Below are positions 16,754 to 23,306 of a stretch of DNA of 64,000 nucleotides, in pieces. The DNA is from Microscilla marina ATCC 23134 (GTDB lineage: Bacteria > Bacteroidota > Bacteroidia > Cytophagales > Microscillaceae). Where the stretch lies: positions 1-64,000 of the forward strand of contig NZ_AAWS01000027.1 in NCBI RefSeq assembly GCF_000169175.1, read 5' to 3'. The position numbers and the translations under genes are program-made. The stretch's first letter is position 1; every line of letters begins with the position of its first letter. The notes under the pieces are model-generated. The model saw only the letters and a list, made by a program, of their open reading frames with translations. It ran no database searches and had not been told where the DNA came from.

Positions 16754-17724
16754 CTTTTGTCCAAAACATTGCCATGTTTTCTTATCAAGCACTCTATTGT
16801 CTCACTTAGGCGTTGAACGTAACACAGTAGAGTGCTTGCAATTAAATAATGCAGCCCCCTTTTAGTACACACCTGCCTTGCTTTACCCGGATAATTGGTA
16901 ATAATACCGTCTACCCCCATATTCATCAGTCGACGCATATCTTTGGGTTGATTTACTGTCCATACGATTACTTGTTGATTTTGCGCATGTAGTTTTTCAA
17001 TTACCTGCTGGGTGGTAAACCAATACATGGGGTTCACTGACTGCACATTTGTGTATTGATATAGACTGCCACTGCTCAGCCTTTTGTTAACGTGATAAGG
17101 TATAAATAAGGGCAGGTTGCCCACCACTAGTTGATGTTTACGCAAGGGAGATTTAAGCTTGTGCAAGTTTTCAATCACCTGTGTATCGAACGATTGTACA
17201 ATGCACCAGTCATTGGCTTGGTGTTGGGTTATCAGCGTATTTATCTTACGGGCAATGCCTCTGCCACTTTGTTTTACCTCTATCAGAAGCTGCGCTTTGC
17301 CTTGTACTGCGGTAAGTACCTCGGTAAGGGTGGGTATTTTTTCGCCCACAAACGCAGCGTCAAACCAACTGCCTGCATCAAGCTTTTTTAGTTGAGCCAA
17401 GGTGAGTGCTGCTACCTTGCCTTGGCCATTAGTGGTGCGGTTTACGCTGGCATCGTGTATGACTACTATATGCTCATCTTTAGATAAAAACACATCTACT
17501 TCTATCATGTCAGCTTTTTGTTTGAGCGCCAACTCTATGGCAGCCAAAGTGTTTTCAGGAGCTTCGCCCGATGCCCCACGGTGGGCAATGATCAGAGGCC
17601 TGGTTGATGAACTGTTTGTGTAGGAACGAAACTTCTCTTTAAAGTAAAAGTCGCCACTGAGTATCACCAACCAAGCCAATAAAAAAAGGAAGCACAATAT
17701 TTTAAACAACCAAGTACTGGACAT
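16750..17724 (-). CDS. Glycerophosphodiester phosphodiesterase
   Basis: This 324-residue member of the GDPD family hydrolyses glycerophosphodiesters to glycerol-3-phosphate and an alcohol. An N-terminal membrane anchor (ILCFLFLLAWLVILSGDFYF) precedes the TIM barrel. Conserved residues are visible in LIIAHRGASGEAPENT (catalytic His and Arg), EVDVFLSKD, VVIHDASVNRTTNG (second His), IEVKQ and GVDGIITNYP. The active domain probably faces the periplasm. The last 25 residues extend past the usual end and are encoded across an 11-base inverted repeat. It starts 8 bases after the small gene upstream, so the two form a likely operon. Confidence 0.93.
   Translation of the reverse strand: MSSTWLFKILCFLFLLAWLVILSGDFYFKEKFRSYTNSSSTRPLIIAHRGASGEAPENTLAAIELALKQKADMIEVDVFLSKDEHIVVIHDASVNRTTNGQGKVAALTLAQLKKLDAGSWFDAAFVGEKIPTLTEVLTAVQGKAQLLIEVKQSGRGIARKINTLITQHQANDWCIVQSFDTQVIENLHKLKSPLRKHQLVVGNLPLFIPYHVNKRLSSGSLYQYTNVQSVNPMYWFTTQQVIEKLHAQNQQVIVWTVNQPKDMRRLMNMGVDGIITNYPGKARQVCTKRGLHYLIASTLLCYVQRLSETIECLIRKHGNVLDKS
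16786..16838. repeat. Inverted repeat inside the GDPD 3' end
   Basis: Perfect 11-base arms CAAGCACTCTA (16786-16796) and TAGAGTGCTTG (16828-16838) lie just past the stop of the MacB-like gene and inside the last codons of the convergent GDPD gene. There is no T run on either strand. It may help separate the two convergent transcripts. Confidence 0.45.
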
Positions 17725-17732
17725 ACAAACGC

Positions 17733-18233
17733 TTATTTGACAGGTTTACCAGTAGCAAGCTCTAGCACAAAATCTTCCCAACCACTAGGGGGTGACCACT
17801 CTCCGGAACCATACACTTTCTCGCCTTGAAACTCATGAATCATTACCCCGTCTGTACCTAGTTCCCCATTGTGCCAATGCACGTCTCCCTGTGGGCTTAC
17901 ACAATGTACTCCTGAGCTATCGGTGATATAAAACAGCCCGTTTTTCTGGTAAATGTTGCCAAAGTATTGATTGAGTGGCAAGGTTAAAATGTGTTGTTGG
18001 CGGGCAATGTCAAACAAGTAAAAGTTGCATTGGTGCCCTACAGCTAAGATATTGTCTTGCAAGAGTGCTTTTTTGAAAGGACCACAAGGTTGTTTAAACT
18101 TAATTTCATAAAGCGCCTCTTTTATAAGCAAATATGTGGTATGAGTATAGGTTTTAGACTCATCGCCTGAGATAATTGTAGCAGCACGTGGATTGTTGTA
18201 ATCAGCAGGAGGATCAAAAAATGTGTAGTTCAT
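17733..18233 (-). CDS. Small beta-rich protein, unknown function
   Basis: This is a 166-residue protein without a signal peptide. Its strands and turns resemble two or three blades of a beta-propeller (DNILAVGHQCNFYLFDIARQ, KNGLFYITDSSGVHCVSPQG, HEFQGEKVYGSGEWSPPSGW). No enzyme motif was recognised. It lies 8 bases upstream of the GDPD gene on the same strand, so co-transcription is likely. It is a cytoplasmic protein by default. Confidence 0.7.
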   Translation of the reverse strand: MNYTFFDPPADYNNPRAATIISGDESKTYTHTTYLLIKEALYEIKFKQPCGPFKKALLQDNILAVGHQCNFYLFDIARQQHILTLPLNQYFGNIYQKNGLFYITDSSGVHCVSPQGDVHWHNGELGTDGVMIHEFQGEKVYGSGEWSPPSGWEDFVLELATGKPVK

Positions 18234-18395
18234 TATACAAAATATAAGTTCGTGAATATTTTGGGCAGAAAATAGTTTTTTTTAGGAAGAACGACGCATA
18301 GATGTATGGTTTTATGCAAAACAACATTTTAAAAACTTCCAAAAATGGGAAAAAGGGTAGTTTTTGAAAGATAAGTTAGTAGCCAGCAAAACAAC

Positions 18396-18429
18396 AAAAC
18401 CCCAATACCTGAGGCGATATTGGGGTTTT
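18396..18429 (-). terminator. Terminator at the end of the tRNA-Lys array
   Basis: Arms CCCCAATA (18400-18407) and TATTGGGG (18418-18425), extended by A/T pairs to 12 pairs, enclose a 10-base loop. It sits 4 bases after the CCA end of the last tRNA and leads into a T-rich stretch on the minus strand. The A/T flanks make it usable in both directions. Confidence 0.8.
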
Positions 18430-18433
18430 TAGG

Positions 18434-18509
18434 TGGTGATTCCTCTGGGGCTCGAACCCAGGACCCTCTCCTTAAAAGGGAGATGCTCTACCAACTGAGC
18501 TAAAGAATC
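18434..18509 (-). tRNA. tRNA-Lys(UUU), copy 1 by coordinate (last transcribed)
   Basis: The 73-base cloverleaf plus encoded CCA reads, on the minus strand: acceptor GATTCTT/AGGAATC with discriminator A, D stem GCTC/GAGC, anticodon stem TCTCC/GGAGA around CTTTTAA, T stem CTGGG/CCCAG around TTCGAGC. The anticodon is TTT, read as lysine. It is identical to the seven other copies. The strong terminator lies directly downstream. Confidence 0.97.
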
Positions 18510-18559
18510 ATTATGGTCAAGAAAAAAACACTTGCTTCTTTTACAAGTGGGTTATATTT

Positions 18560-18635
18560 TGGTGATTCCTCTGGGGCTCGAACCCAGGACCCTCTCCTTA
18601 AAAGGGAGATGCTCTACCAACTGAGCTAAAGAATC
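18560..18635 (-). tRNA. tRNA-Lys(UUU), copy 2
   Basis: Identical in sequence, anticodon (TTT) and encoded CCA end to copy 1. A spacer hairpin with a T run lies downstream. Confidence 0.97.
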
Positions 18636-18685
18636 ATTCTGGTCAAGAAAAAAACACTTGCTTCTTTTGCAAGTAGGTTATATTT

Positions 18686-18761
18686 TGGTGATTCCTCTGG
18701 GGCTCGAACCCAGGACCCTCTCCTTAAAAGGGAGATGCTCTACCAACTGAGCTAAAGAATC
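18686..18761 (-). tRNA. tRNA-Lys(UUU), copy 3
   Basis: Identical to the other copies. The spacer after it has a one-base change in the hairpin arm (CAAGTA instead of CAAGTG), which shortens the stem. Confidence 0.97.
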
Positions 18762-18811
18762 ATTCTAGTCAAGCAAAAAACACTTGCTTCTTTTACAAGT
18801 GGGTTATATTT

Positions 18812-18887
18812 TGGTGATTCCTCTGGGGCTCGAACCCAGGACCCTCTCCTTAAAAGGGAGATGCTCTACCAACTGAGCTAAAGAATC
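18812..18887 (-). tRNA. tRNA-Lys(UUU), copy 4
   Basis: Identical to the other copies. The T run of the following spacer is six T then G. Confidence 0.97.
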
Positions 18888-18937
18888 ATTCTAGTCAAGC
18901 AAAAAACACTTGCTTCTTTTGCAAGTGGGGTATATTT

Positions 18938-19013
18938 TGGTGATTCCTCTGGGGCTCGAACCCAGGACCCTCTCCTTAAAAGGGAGATGCTCTACCAACT
19001 GAGCTAAAGAATC
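18938..19013 (-). tRNA. tRNA-Lys(UUU), copy 5
   Basis: Identical to the other copies, with encoded CCA. Confidence 0.97.
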
Positions 19014-19063
19014 ATTTTAGTCAAGAAAAAAACACTTGCTTCTTTTGCAAGTGGGGTATATTT

Positions 19064-19139
19064 TGGTGATTCCTCTGGGGCTCGAACCCAGGACCCTCTC
19101 CTTAAAAGGGAGATGCTCTACCAACTGAGCTAAAGAATC
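19064..19139 (-). tRNA. tRNA-Lys(UUU), copy 6
   Basis: Identical to the other copies, with encoded CCA. Confidence 0.97.
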
Positions 19140-19189
19140 ATTTTAGTCAAGAAAAAAACACTTGCTTCTTTTGCAAGTGGGGTATATTT

Positions 19190-19265
19190 TGGTGATTCCT
19201 CTGGGGCTCGAACCCAGGACCCTCTCCTTAAAAGGGAGATGCTCTACCAACTGAGCTAAAGAATC
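19190..19265 (-). tRNA. tRNA-Lys(UUU), copy 7
   Basis: Identical to the other copies. Upstream of it the spacer is longer (83 bases) and of different sequence, so this is the first gene of the regular 126-base series. Confidence 0.97.
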
Positions 19266-19294
19266 AACACTTTGTAAAATGAAAATCAATAGAG

Positions 19295-19327
19295 AAAAAA
19301 AAATCTTTGTAATCAACTATTACAAAG
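19295..19327 (-). terminator. Terminator-like hairpin between tRNA copies 8 and 7
   Basis: On the minus strand CTTTGTAAT and ATTACAAAG (9 perfect pairs, 5-base loop) are followed by A and a run of nine T. This fits an intrinsic terminator, yet seven more tRNA genes lie downstream with no clear promoter in between. Confidence 0.7.
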
Positions 19328-19348
19328 AGTCGCATTATTTGGTTAAAT

Positions 19349-19424
19349 TGGTGATTCCTCTGGGGCTCGAACCCAGGACCCTCTCCTTAAAAGGGAGATG
19401 CTCTACCAACTGAGCTAAAGAATC
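19349..19424 (-). tRNA. tRNA-Lys(UUU), copy 8 (promoter-proximal)
   Basis: This is the first gene transcribed. It has the same 76-base sequence as the others, and the promoter at 19467-19498 would start RNA about 36 bases upstream of its 5' end. The unit is separated from copy 7 by an unrelated spacer, so it may be the ancestral copy from which the array expanded. Confidence 0.97.
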
Positions 19425-19466
19425 ATTTTTTTTGCTTTTACTGTGCTTTTTTTCGTAATTGCGGTG

Positions 19467-19498
19467 CAAAGTTAGGTGATGGATTTTAAAATGCAAAA
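19467..19498 (-). promoter_or_regulatory. Promoter of the tRNA-Lys array
   Basis: On the minus strand TTTTG (19494-19498), 19 bases and TAACTTTG (19467-19474) match the Bacteroidota sigma consensus TTTG-N19-TAnnTTTG exactly. The -33 box overlaps the first codons of the divergent BatE-like gene. Confidence 0.85.
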
Positions 19499-20228
19499 CT
19501 TCTCAAAGAAAAATTTCTTGTTTACTCTGATATGCTTCATTCTGGCAACGGTTAATTTGGGCTACTGCTTTGATAATGAGGCAGAAATGACAAAAGCCGA
19601 CCGGTATTTTGCCAAAAAAAAGTATACCGAATCACTTGAGATATACGAAAAAATATTTCTCAAAAGTGGTAAAGCTTCGCCTAGCATGTTGCTTAAAATG
19701 GCGTTTATAAACGAGGGTTTAGGTGATTATACCCAAACCCTGTATTACCTGAGTTTACATTACGAGTACGCGCCCAGCAATGAGACTTTGTTGCGCATGG
19801 AAAAAATAGCCAAAAGTCAACAGTTACAAGGCTATGAATATTCTGACTTCGACTATGTAAAAGCGATCTTTCATAAGTACTATTTTTATTTCAATTTGTT
19901 AGTAGTACTTATTTTTGGAAGTATTTTCGGGTCGTTTATTTATCGTCTCAAGAAACAACGCCAGATCTCCAGTAGGCACGGAGTTACTTTTTTTATTGCT
20001 CTTATTGCGGTATTTATTTTATTCAATTTTACAGAGAGTAAACCCAAAGCTATCATTAAAAATGACAAAGTTTTTTTGATGAGTGCTCCCTCGGCTGCTT
20101 CTGAACTTAAGGCAAAAATGGGGAAGGGGCATCGCGTAGAAATTTTGAGTAAAAAAGATATATGGTATAAGGTAAAACTAGGCAAGCAAGTGGCTTACAT
20201 TCGTGAAAATAACTTGCTTCAGATTTAG
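19491..20228 (+). CDS. BatE-like TPR / SH3 membrane protein
   Basis: From the ATG at 19491 this gives a signal peptide (NFLFTLICFILATVNLGYCF), TPR-like helices (about 30-95: ADRYFAKKKYTESLEIYEKI, then LGDYTQTLYYLSLHYEYAPS), two membrane helices (about 128-150 and 165-180) and a C-terminal bacterial SH3 domain (KVFLMSAPSAASELKAKMGK, VEILSKKDIWYKVKLG). This order matches BatE of the Bacteroides aerotolerance operon, but no other bat gene is next to it. In-frame GTG (19476) and ATG (19479) also exist; I prefer 19491 because it gives a normal signal peptide. The role is probably envelope-related. Confidence 0.75.
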   Translation: MQNFSKKNFLFTLICFILATVNLGYCFDNEAEMTKADRYFAKKKYTESLEIYEKIFLKSGKASPSMLLKMAFINEGLGDYTQTLYYLSLHYEYAPSNETLLRMEKIAKSQQLQGYEYSDFDYVKAIFHKYYFYFNLLVVLIFGSIFGSFIYRLKKQRQISSRHGVTFFIALIAVFILFNFTESKPKAIIKNDKVFLMSAPSAASELKAKMGKGHRVEILSKKDIWYKVKLGKQVAYIRENNLLQI

Positions 20229-20319
20229 ATTTTTATATACCCAGGACCCCTTATTAAGTATGTCTCAGTTGCGTGTTCCCACCAACCGATCGAAGAGGAT
20301 GTAATTTAAAAGTACGTAT

Positions 20320-20916
20320 TTATTTCTGGTGCACTCCTAATGCCCTTTCGGGAAACATTGCTTGCCATACATTTTGTAAACACGCCAGAGTTTTGGGATG
20401 CTGTTTGGTTTGTTGCCAATAGGCAAAGTTTACTTGTATGGCTACAGCATCTGTTTTTATTACATCAACTATCGCCTGATCGTTTTTGGGCAGTTGAGCG
20501 ATGTAGTTCAGTTGTTCAAAAGCATTGAACCCAGCCATCACAGAGGTTTGCTGTATTTTTCCTGTATATTTTTCGCCATAATAAGCCGCCAATACCTGAA
20601 TGTACCCGTGAATGTGTGTGTTAAACTCGGCGAGGCTTTCAGCAGGTATCCATAGTTCATTGTGTAAGTGCGCCCCCACATTTTGTACTTCAAACTGTGC
20701 TATGTATGCATCGTTAATATCAAAAGCAGTGACAAAGCCTGCATAACCCGACAATTCATCGTCCAGGTTCCAACGGGTAGCAATTTGGCGTGCATACTCA
20801 AAGTTGAGCACAGGGTAAAAAATAGGTTGCCATTGTAGGCGTGGTGGATAGGCTTTGGCATTGGCTGCCAAGATAAGCTCTAGTTCTTTGAGCCCTACCG
20901 GGCGATATAATTTCAT
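20320..20916 (-). CDS. Conserved protein of the family sometimes named ADP-ribosylation/crystallin J1
   Basis: This 198-residue protein begins MKLYRPVGLKELELIL and continues with PPRLQWQPIFYPVLN.EYA, SGYAGFVTAFDINDAYIA, VGAHLHNELWIPAESLAEFN, a pattern I recall from a widespread bacterial family carried in databases under that name. The name should not be taken as function: the real ADP-ribosylglycohydrolase motifs are absent. It has no signal peptide or membrane helix and stands alone. Function unknown. Confidence 0.78.
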   Translation of the reverse strand: MKLYRPVGLKELELILAANAKAYPPRLQWQPIFYPVLNFEYARQIATRWNLDDELSGYAGFVTAFDINDAYIAQFEVQNVGAHLHNELWIPAESLAEFNTHIHGYIQVLAAYYGEKYTGKIQQTSVMAGFNAFEQLNYIAQLPKNDQAIVDVIKTDAVAIQVNFAYWQQTKQHPKTLACLQNVWQAMFPERALGVHQK

Positions 20917-21012
20917 TTGATCAATATTTAGTTATTAGAATATGTGTAAAATAACTCTAATATGTTCTTAAAAAGGCAAAGTTAATAAAACTCTGCCTGA
21001 ATAAACTATTGG

Positions 21013-21930
21013 CTACTCTACAATTTTGACTTGCCCATGATTGAGTCTTATCTCACCTTTGCGGCGTTCGATTAGGTTGATAAACTGACTGCCATAAGGG
21101 GGGAGCTTAAGTAGTTGTTGTTTGAGGCGATAAATGCGTATGTTGAGATTGTATTGGTCAACATCTCGTAGCTCTTCTTTAGACAATTGTTCGATTAGTT
21201 GCTCTACCCATATCCAACCTTGCTCTTCAGGGGCAATCCCGGTGGCTATATCGGTTAATTTCTGGCGCGCCAGCATCAGTAATAGTTGGTTATAAGCACG
21301 CTCACCCAAATCTATTTCTATTTCTTTGATCAATATTTTGGCATGCACCCGTTCCTGATTGAGGCTTGGCTTGAGGATTACCCAAGCCTGTTGTCTGATA
21401 TGTCCATAGTCAATTGTTTCGTAGGCAGGTTGGTTACTCAAAAATACCCACCTTTGATTGTTAAGTTCAAAAGTATATAAATCGTTTGGCTGAAAAATAC
21501 TTCCACCAGCCTTGCAGGTCCAGCGTCCATCAGCGAGCAAAAAAAACACCTCTGGTGCCGTTTCATTAGGCAAAGCATAGGAACGCTGGTTTAGTACAAT
21601 ATATTCAGACGAGTCAAATGATTTAAGGTAGCTTTGTGGCGCTTCAAGGTCAACAATATGCCACTCTGCGGCCAACTCTTTTCCAAACTTAATGTTGCTG
21701 TGTTTATCAAGTTTAATTGCCCTGTTGTGTACCCTTTGTTTATTTACCAGAGTACCATTGCGGCTATGGTCTTTGAGGTACCAGTGGTGGTTGTGCCAAT
21801 AAATATCGGCGTGTTTGTACGACACATCGGGTAAGTTTACTTTGGTGGTATTGTCTGAGCTCCTGCCAAATGTGTGTTGGTGGTGCAGGTACACCTTTTT
21901 TTTAGTCAAAATATGCTGAATAATTGCCAT
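21013..21930 (-). CDS. FHA domain protein with C-terminal winged helix
   Basis: Residues about 1-95 of 305 form an FHA domain, which reads phosphothreonine: FGRSSDN (Gly-Arg-Ser at 22-24), LPDVSYKHADIYW and LKDHSRNGTLVN (Ser-Arg-Asn-Gly-Thr). Residues about 205-300 look like an OmpR-type winged helix (LLLMLARQK ... YNLNIRIYRLKQQLLKL ... INLIERRKGEIRL). The protein would therefore link a phosphorylated partner to DNA. The Hanks-type kinase gene lies 182 bases upstream on the same strand and is the obvious source of the signal. The FHA call is firm; DNA binding is inference. Confidence 0.85.
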   Translation of the reverse strand: MAIIQHILTKKKVYLHHQHTFGRSSDNTTKVNLPDVSYKHADIYWHNHHWYLKDHSRNGTLVNKQRVHNRAIKLDKHSNIKFGKELAAEWHIVDLEAPQSYLKSFDSSEYIVLNQRSYALPNETAPEVFFLLADGRWTCKAGGSIFQPNDLYTFELNNQRWVFLSNQPAYETIDYGHIRQQAWVILKPSLNQERVHAKILIKEIEIDLGERAYNQLLLMLARQKLTDIATGIAPEEQGWIWVEQLIEQLSKEELRDVDQYNLNIRIYRLKQQLLKLPPYGSQFINLIERRKGEIRLNHGQVKIVE

Positions 21931-22112
21931 AGTGTTGTATGTAGATTGGTTGAAAAAGGAATTATAAAATCTTGGTAGCTAAGGTTTCGATATGCATCAG
22001 AGTTCAGAAAGCGAACTATGCGCAATTTTTGAAGTGAGTCAGAAAACAAAGCTCATCCCAAATAATAGCGCATTTACTTAATGTTTAAGGCATTAGGAAT
22101 TCGTCTCGGCTT

Positions 22113-23003
22113 TTATAAACTGTTTTGCTGGGTTATTTGTGTGTTTTGTGGTTGGCCGTGGGTAGGCTCAAAACTGACCTGAGCGGGCAAAGTGTTTACA
22201 TCAATGAGGGTGTATGCCCGGTACAATTGAATGGTCTTGCCTATGCGTGCACCGGCTTTTTTTTTGAGTGTCCAGCGTAGCAAGTTGCCCAATGGGTGGT
22301 GGTGCAATATCTTAGGCAACGACACAGCCTGAGGGCTGAGTTGTTGGCGCATAGCTTCGGTGGCATTACCCTTTACAATAGGGGCTCCCTTGAGGCACTC
22401 TAAAAAAATAAGTCCCCAGGCATACAAGTCGAGCTTTACAGTAGGCGGTGTTCCCTGAAGTTGTTCGGGAGCACTATAGGCAGGGGTGCCTGCCATCGTT
22501 TTGGTATCAATGCCAGTGGGTTGCAAGGTAAAAGTAGCAGCACCAAAATCAAGTAGTTTGATGTGAGGTACTGCCCCGGTGTGGCTAACCATGATGTTTT
22601 GTGGTTTAAGGTCACGGTGCACTATATGCAGGCTGTGTATACATACCAATGCATCGAGCAATTGCCCCATCAAGTGATAAGTCTCTGTGATGGTTAATCT
22701 GTTGTTTTTGAGGATTCTTTCTTTGAGGGTTTCCCCTGCCACATATTCAAATACAGCAAAGGGTTTTTTATCAGGGGTACACCCTTGGTCAAGCAACTTT
22801 ACAATGTGTGGATGATCTATTTGGGCACAAAGTTGGGTTTCGTATGTCAAGTGGTGTTGAGTGTGTAATAAGGGGCGTTTTTTTTGTAATTTGATCGCCA
22901 CCAACTGTCCTGTGTTGATGTGCTTGGCTTTGTAGATAACCCCAAAGCCTCCTTCTCCTGTCTTGCCAAGCAAGACATAGTTTGGGATAGATAAATTATG
23001 CAT
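22113..23003 (-). CDS. Hanks-type Ser/Thr protein kinase, soluble
   Basis: This 296-residue protein carries every core kinase motif: GEGGFG (16-21), the lysine of VAIKL (K38), an alpha-C glutamate near E55, HRDLKPQN (129-136), DFG (152-154) and SAPE (177-180), then DLYAWG. There is no membrane helix or sensor domain; a short Gln/Thr-rich tail follows the kinase fold. It is thus a minimal cytoplasmic kinase, likely active. It sits upstream of the FHA/winged-helix gene and is divergent from the ATP-grasp gene. The input signal is not apparent. Confidence 0.93.
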   Translation of the reverse strand: MHNLSIPNYVLLGKTGEGGFGVIYKAKHINTGQLVAIKLQKKRPLLHTQHHLTYETQLCAQIDHPHIVKLLDQGCTPDKKPFAVFEYVAGETLKERILKNNRLTITETYHLMGQLLDALVCIHSLHIVHRDLKPQNIMVSHTGAVPHIKLLDFGAATFTLQPTGIDTKTMAGTPAYSAPEQLQGTPPTVKLDLYAWGLIFLECLKGAPIVKGNATEAMRQQLSPQAVSLPKILHHHPLGNLLRWTLKKKAGARIGKTIQLYRAYTLIDVNTLPAQVSFEPTHGQPQNTQITQQNSL

Positions 23004-23306
23004 AGCTCATAAATTTTAAGAATGACACTTAATTTTTGACCTACTGGATAAGCAAGTCAATGTATGTTGTATTTTAACATTTTTTCTATAACCATAACCC
23101 ATTTTTTTGTGATAAAATTGTATGTGTTATACAACTTAAACCTTATAGGTTTAAATTATTTAACCAATATTGAGTGTTTAATGATTTGATTATTAGTTGT
23201 TTGGAGTATATGGTTATATTTTGAAATATTTTTTTGAAATAAGTTGTTTAATTTTGCTGATATACTTCAAACAACTACAATTATTTTTTTCAGTGATCAG
23301 TCAGTT
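23004..23306. other. Divergent intergenic region, 303 bp
   Basis: It is very AT-rich, and separates the kinase gene from the ATP-grasp gene. I checked the plus strand for a short precursor peptide and found only reading frames of a few codons. A TAATTTTG box at 23249-23256 may drive the ATP-grasp gene. Confidence 0.5.
23249..23256 (+). promoter_or_regulatory. TAnnTTTG -7 box for the ATP-grasp gene
   Basis: TAATTTTG fits the -7 consensus and lies 51 bases before the ATG at 23307. TTTG elements exist upstream, but not at the standard 19-base spacing. Confidence 0.4.

Larger units (their letters stand above)
18434..19265 (-). repeat. 126-bp tandem repeat: tRNA-Lys gene plus spacer, seven units
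   Basis: Seven tRNA genes start at exact 126-base intervals (76-base gene plus 50-base spacer). The genes are identical and the spacers differ at only a few positions. Each spacer has, in the direction of transcription, a CACTTG(C)/(G)CAAGTG hairpin followed by a run of six or seven T and the sequence CTTGAC close to the next tRNA (18522-18549 for the first, then every 126 bases). Identity across the whole unit points to unequal recombination as the source. The hairpins look like intrinsic terminators. Confidence 0.95.

Noticed and set aside
18434-19424. Regularly spaced identical repeats resembling a CRISPR array
   Set aside because: The repeated unit is a tRNA gene with full cloverleaf and encoded CCA; spacers are near-identical rather than unique, and no cas gene is present.
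20320-20916. Naming this protein an ADP-ribosylglycohydrolase
   Set aside because: The database name recalled for the family is not supported by any catalytic motif in the sequence.
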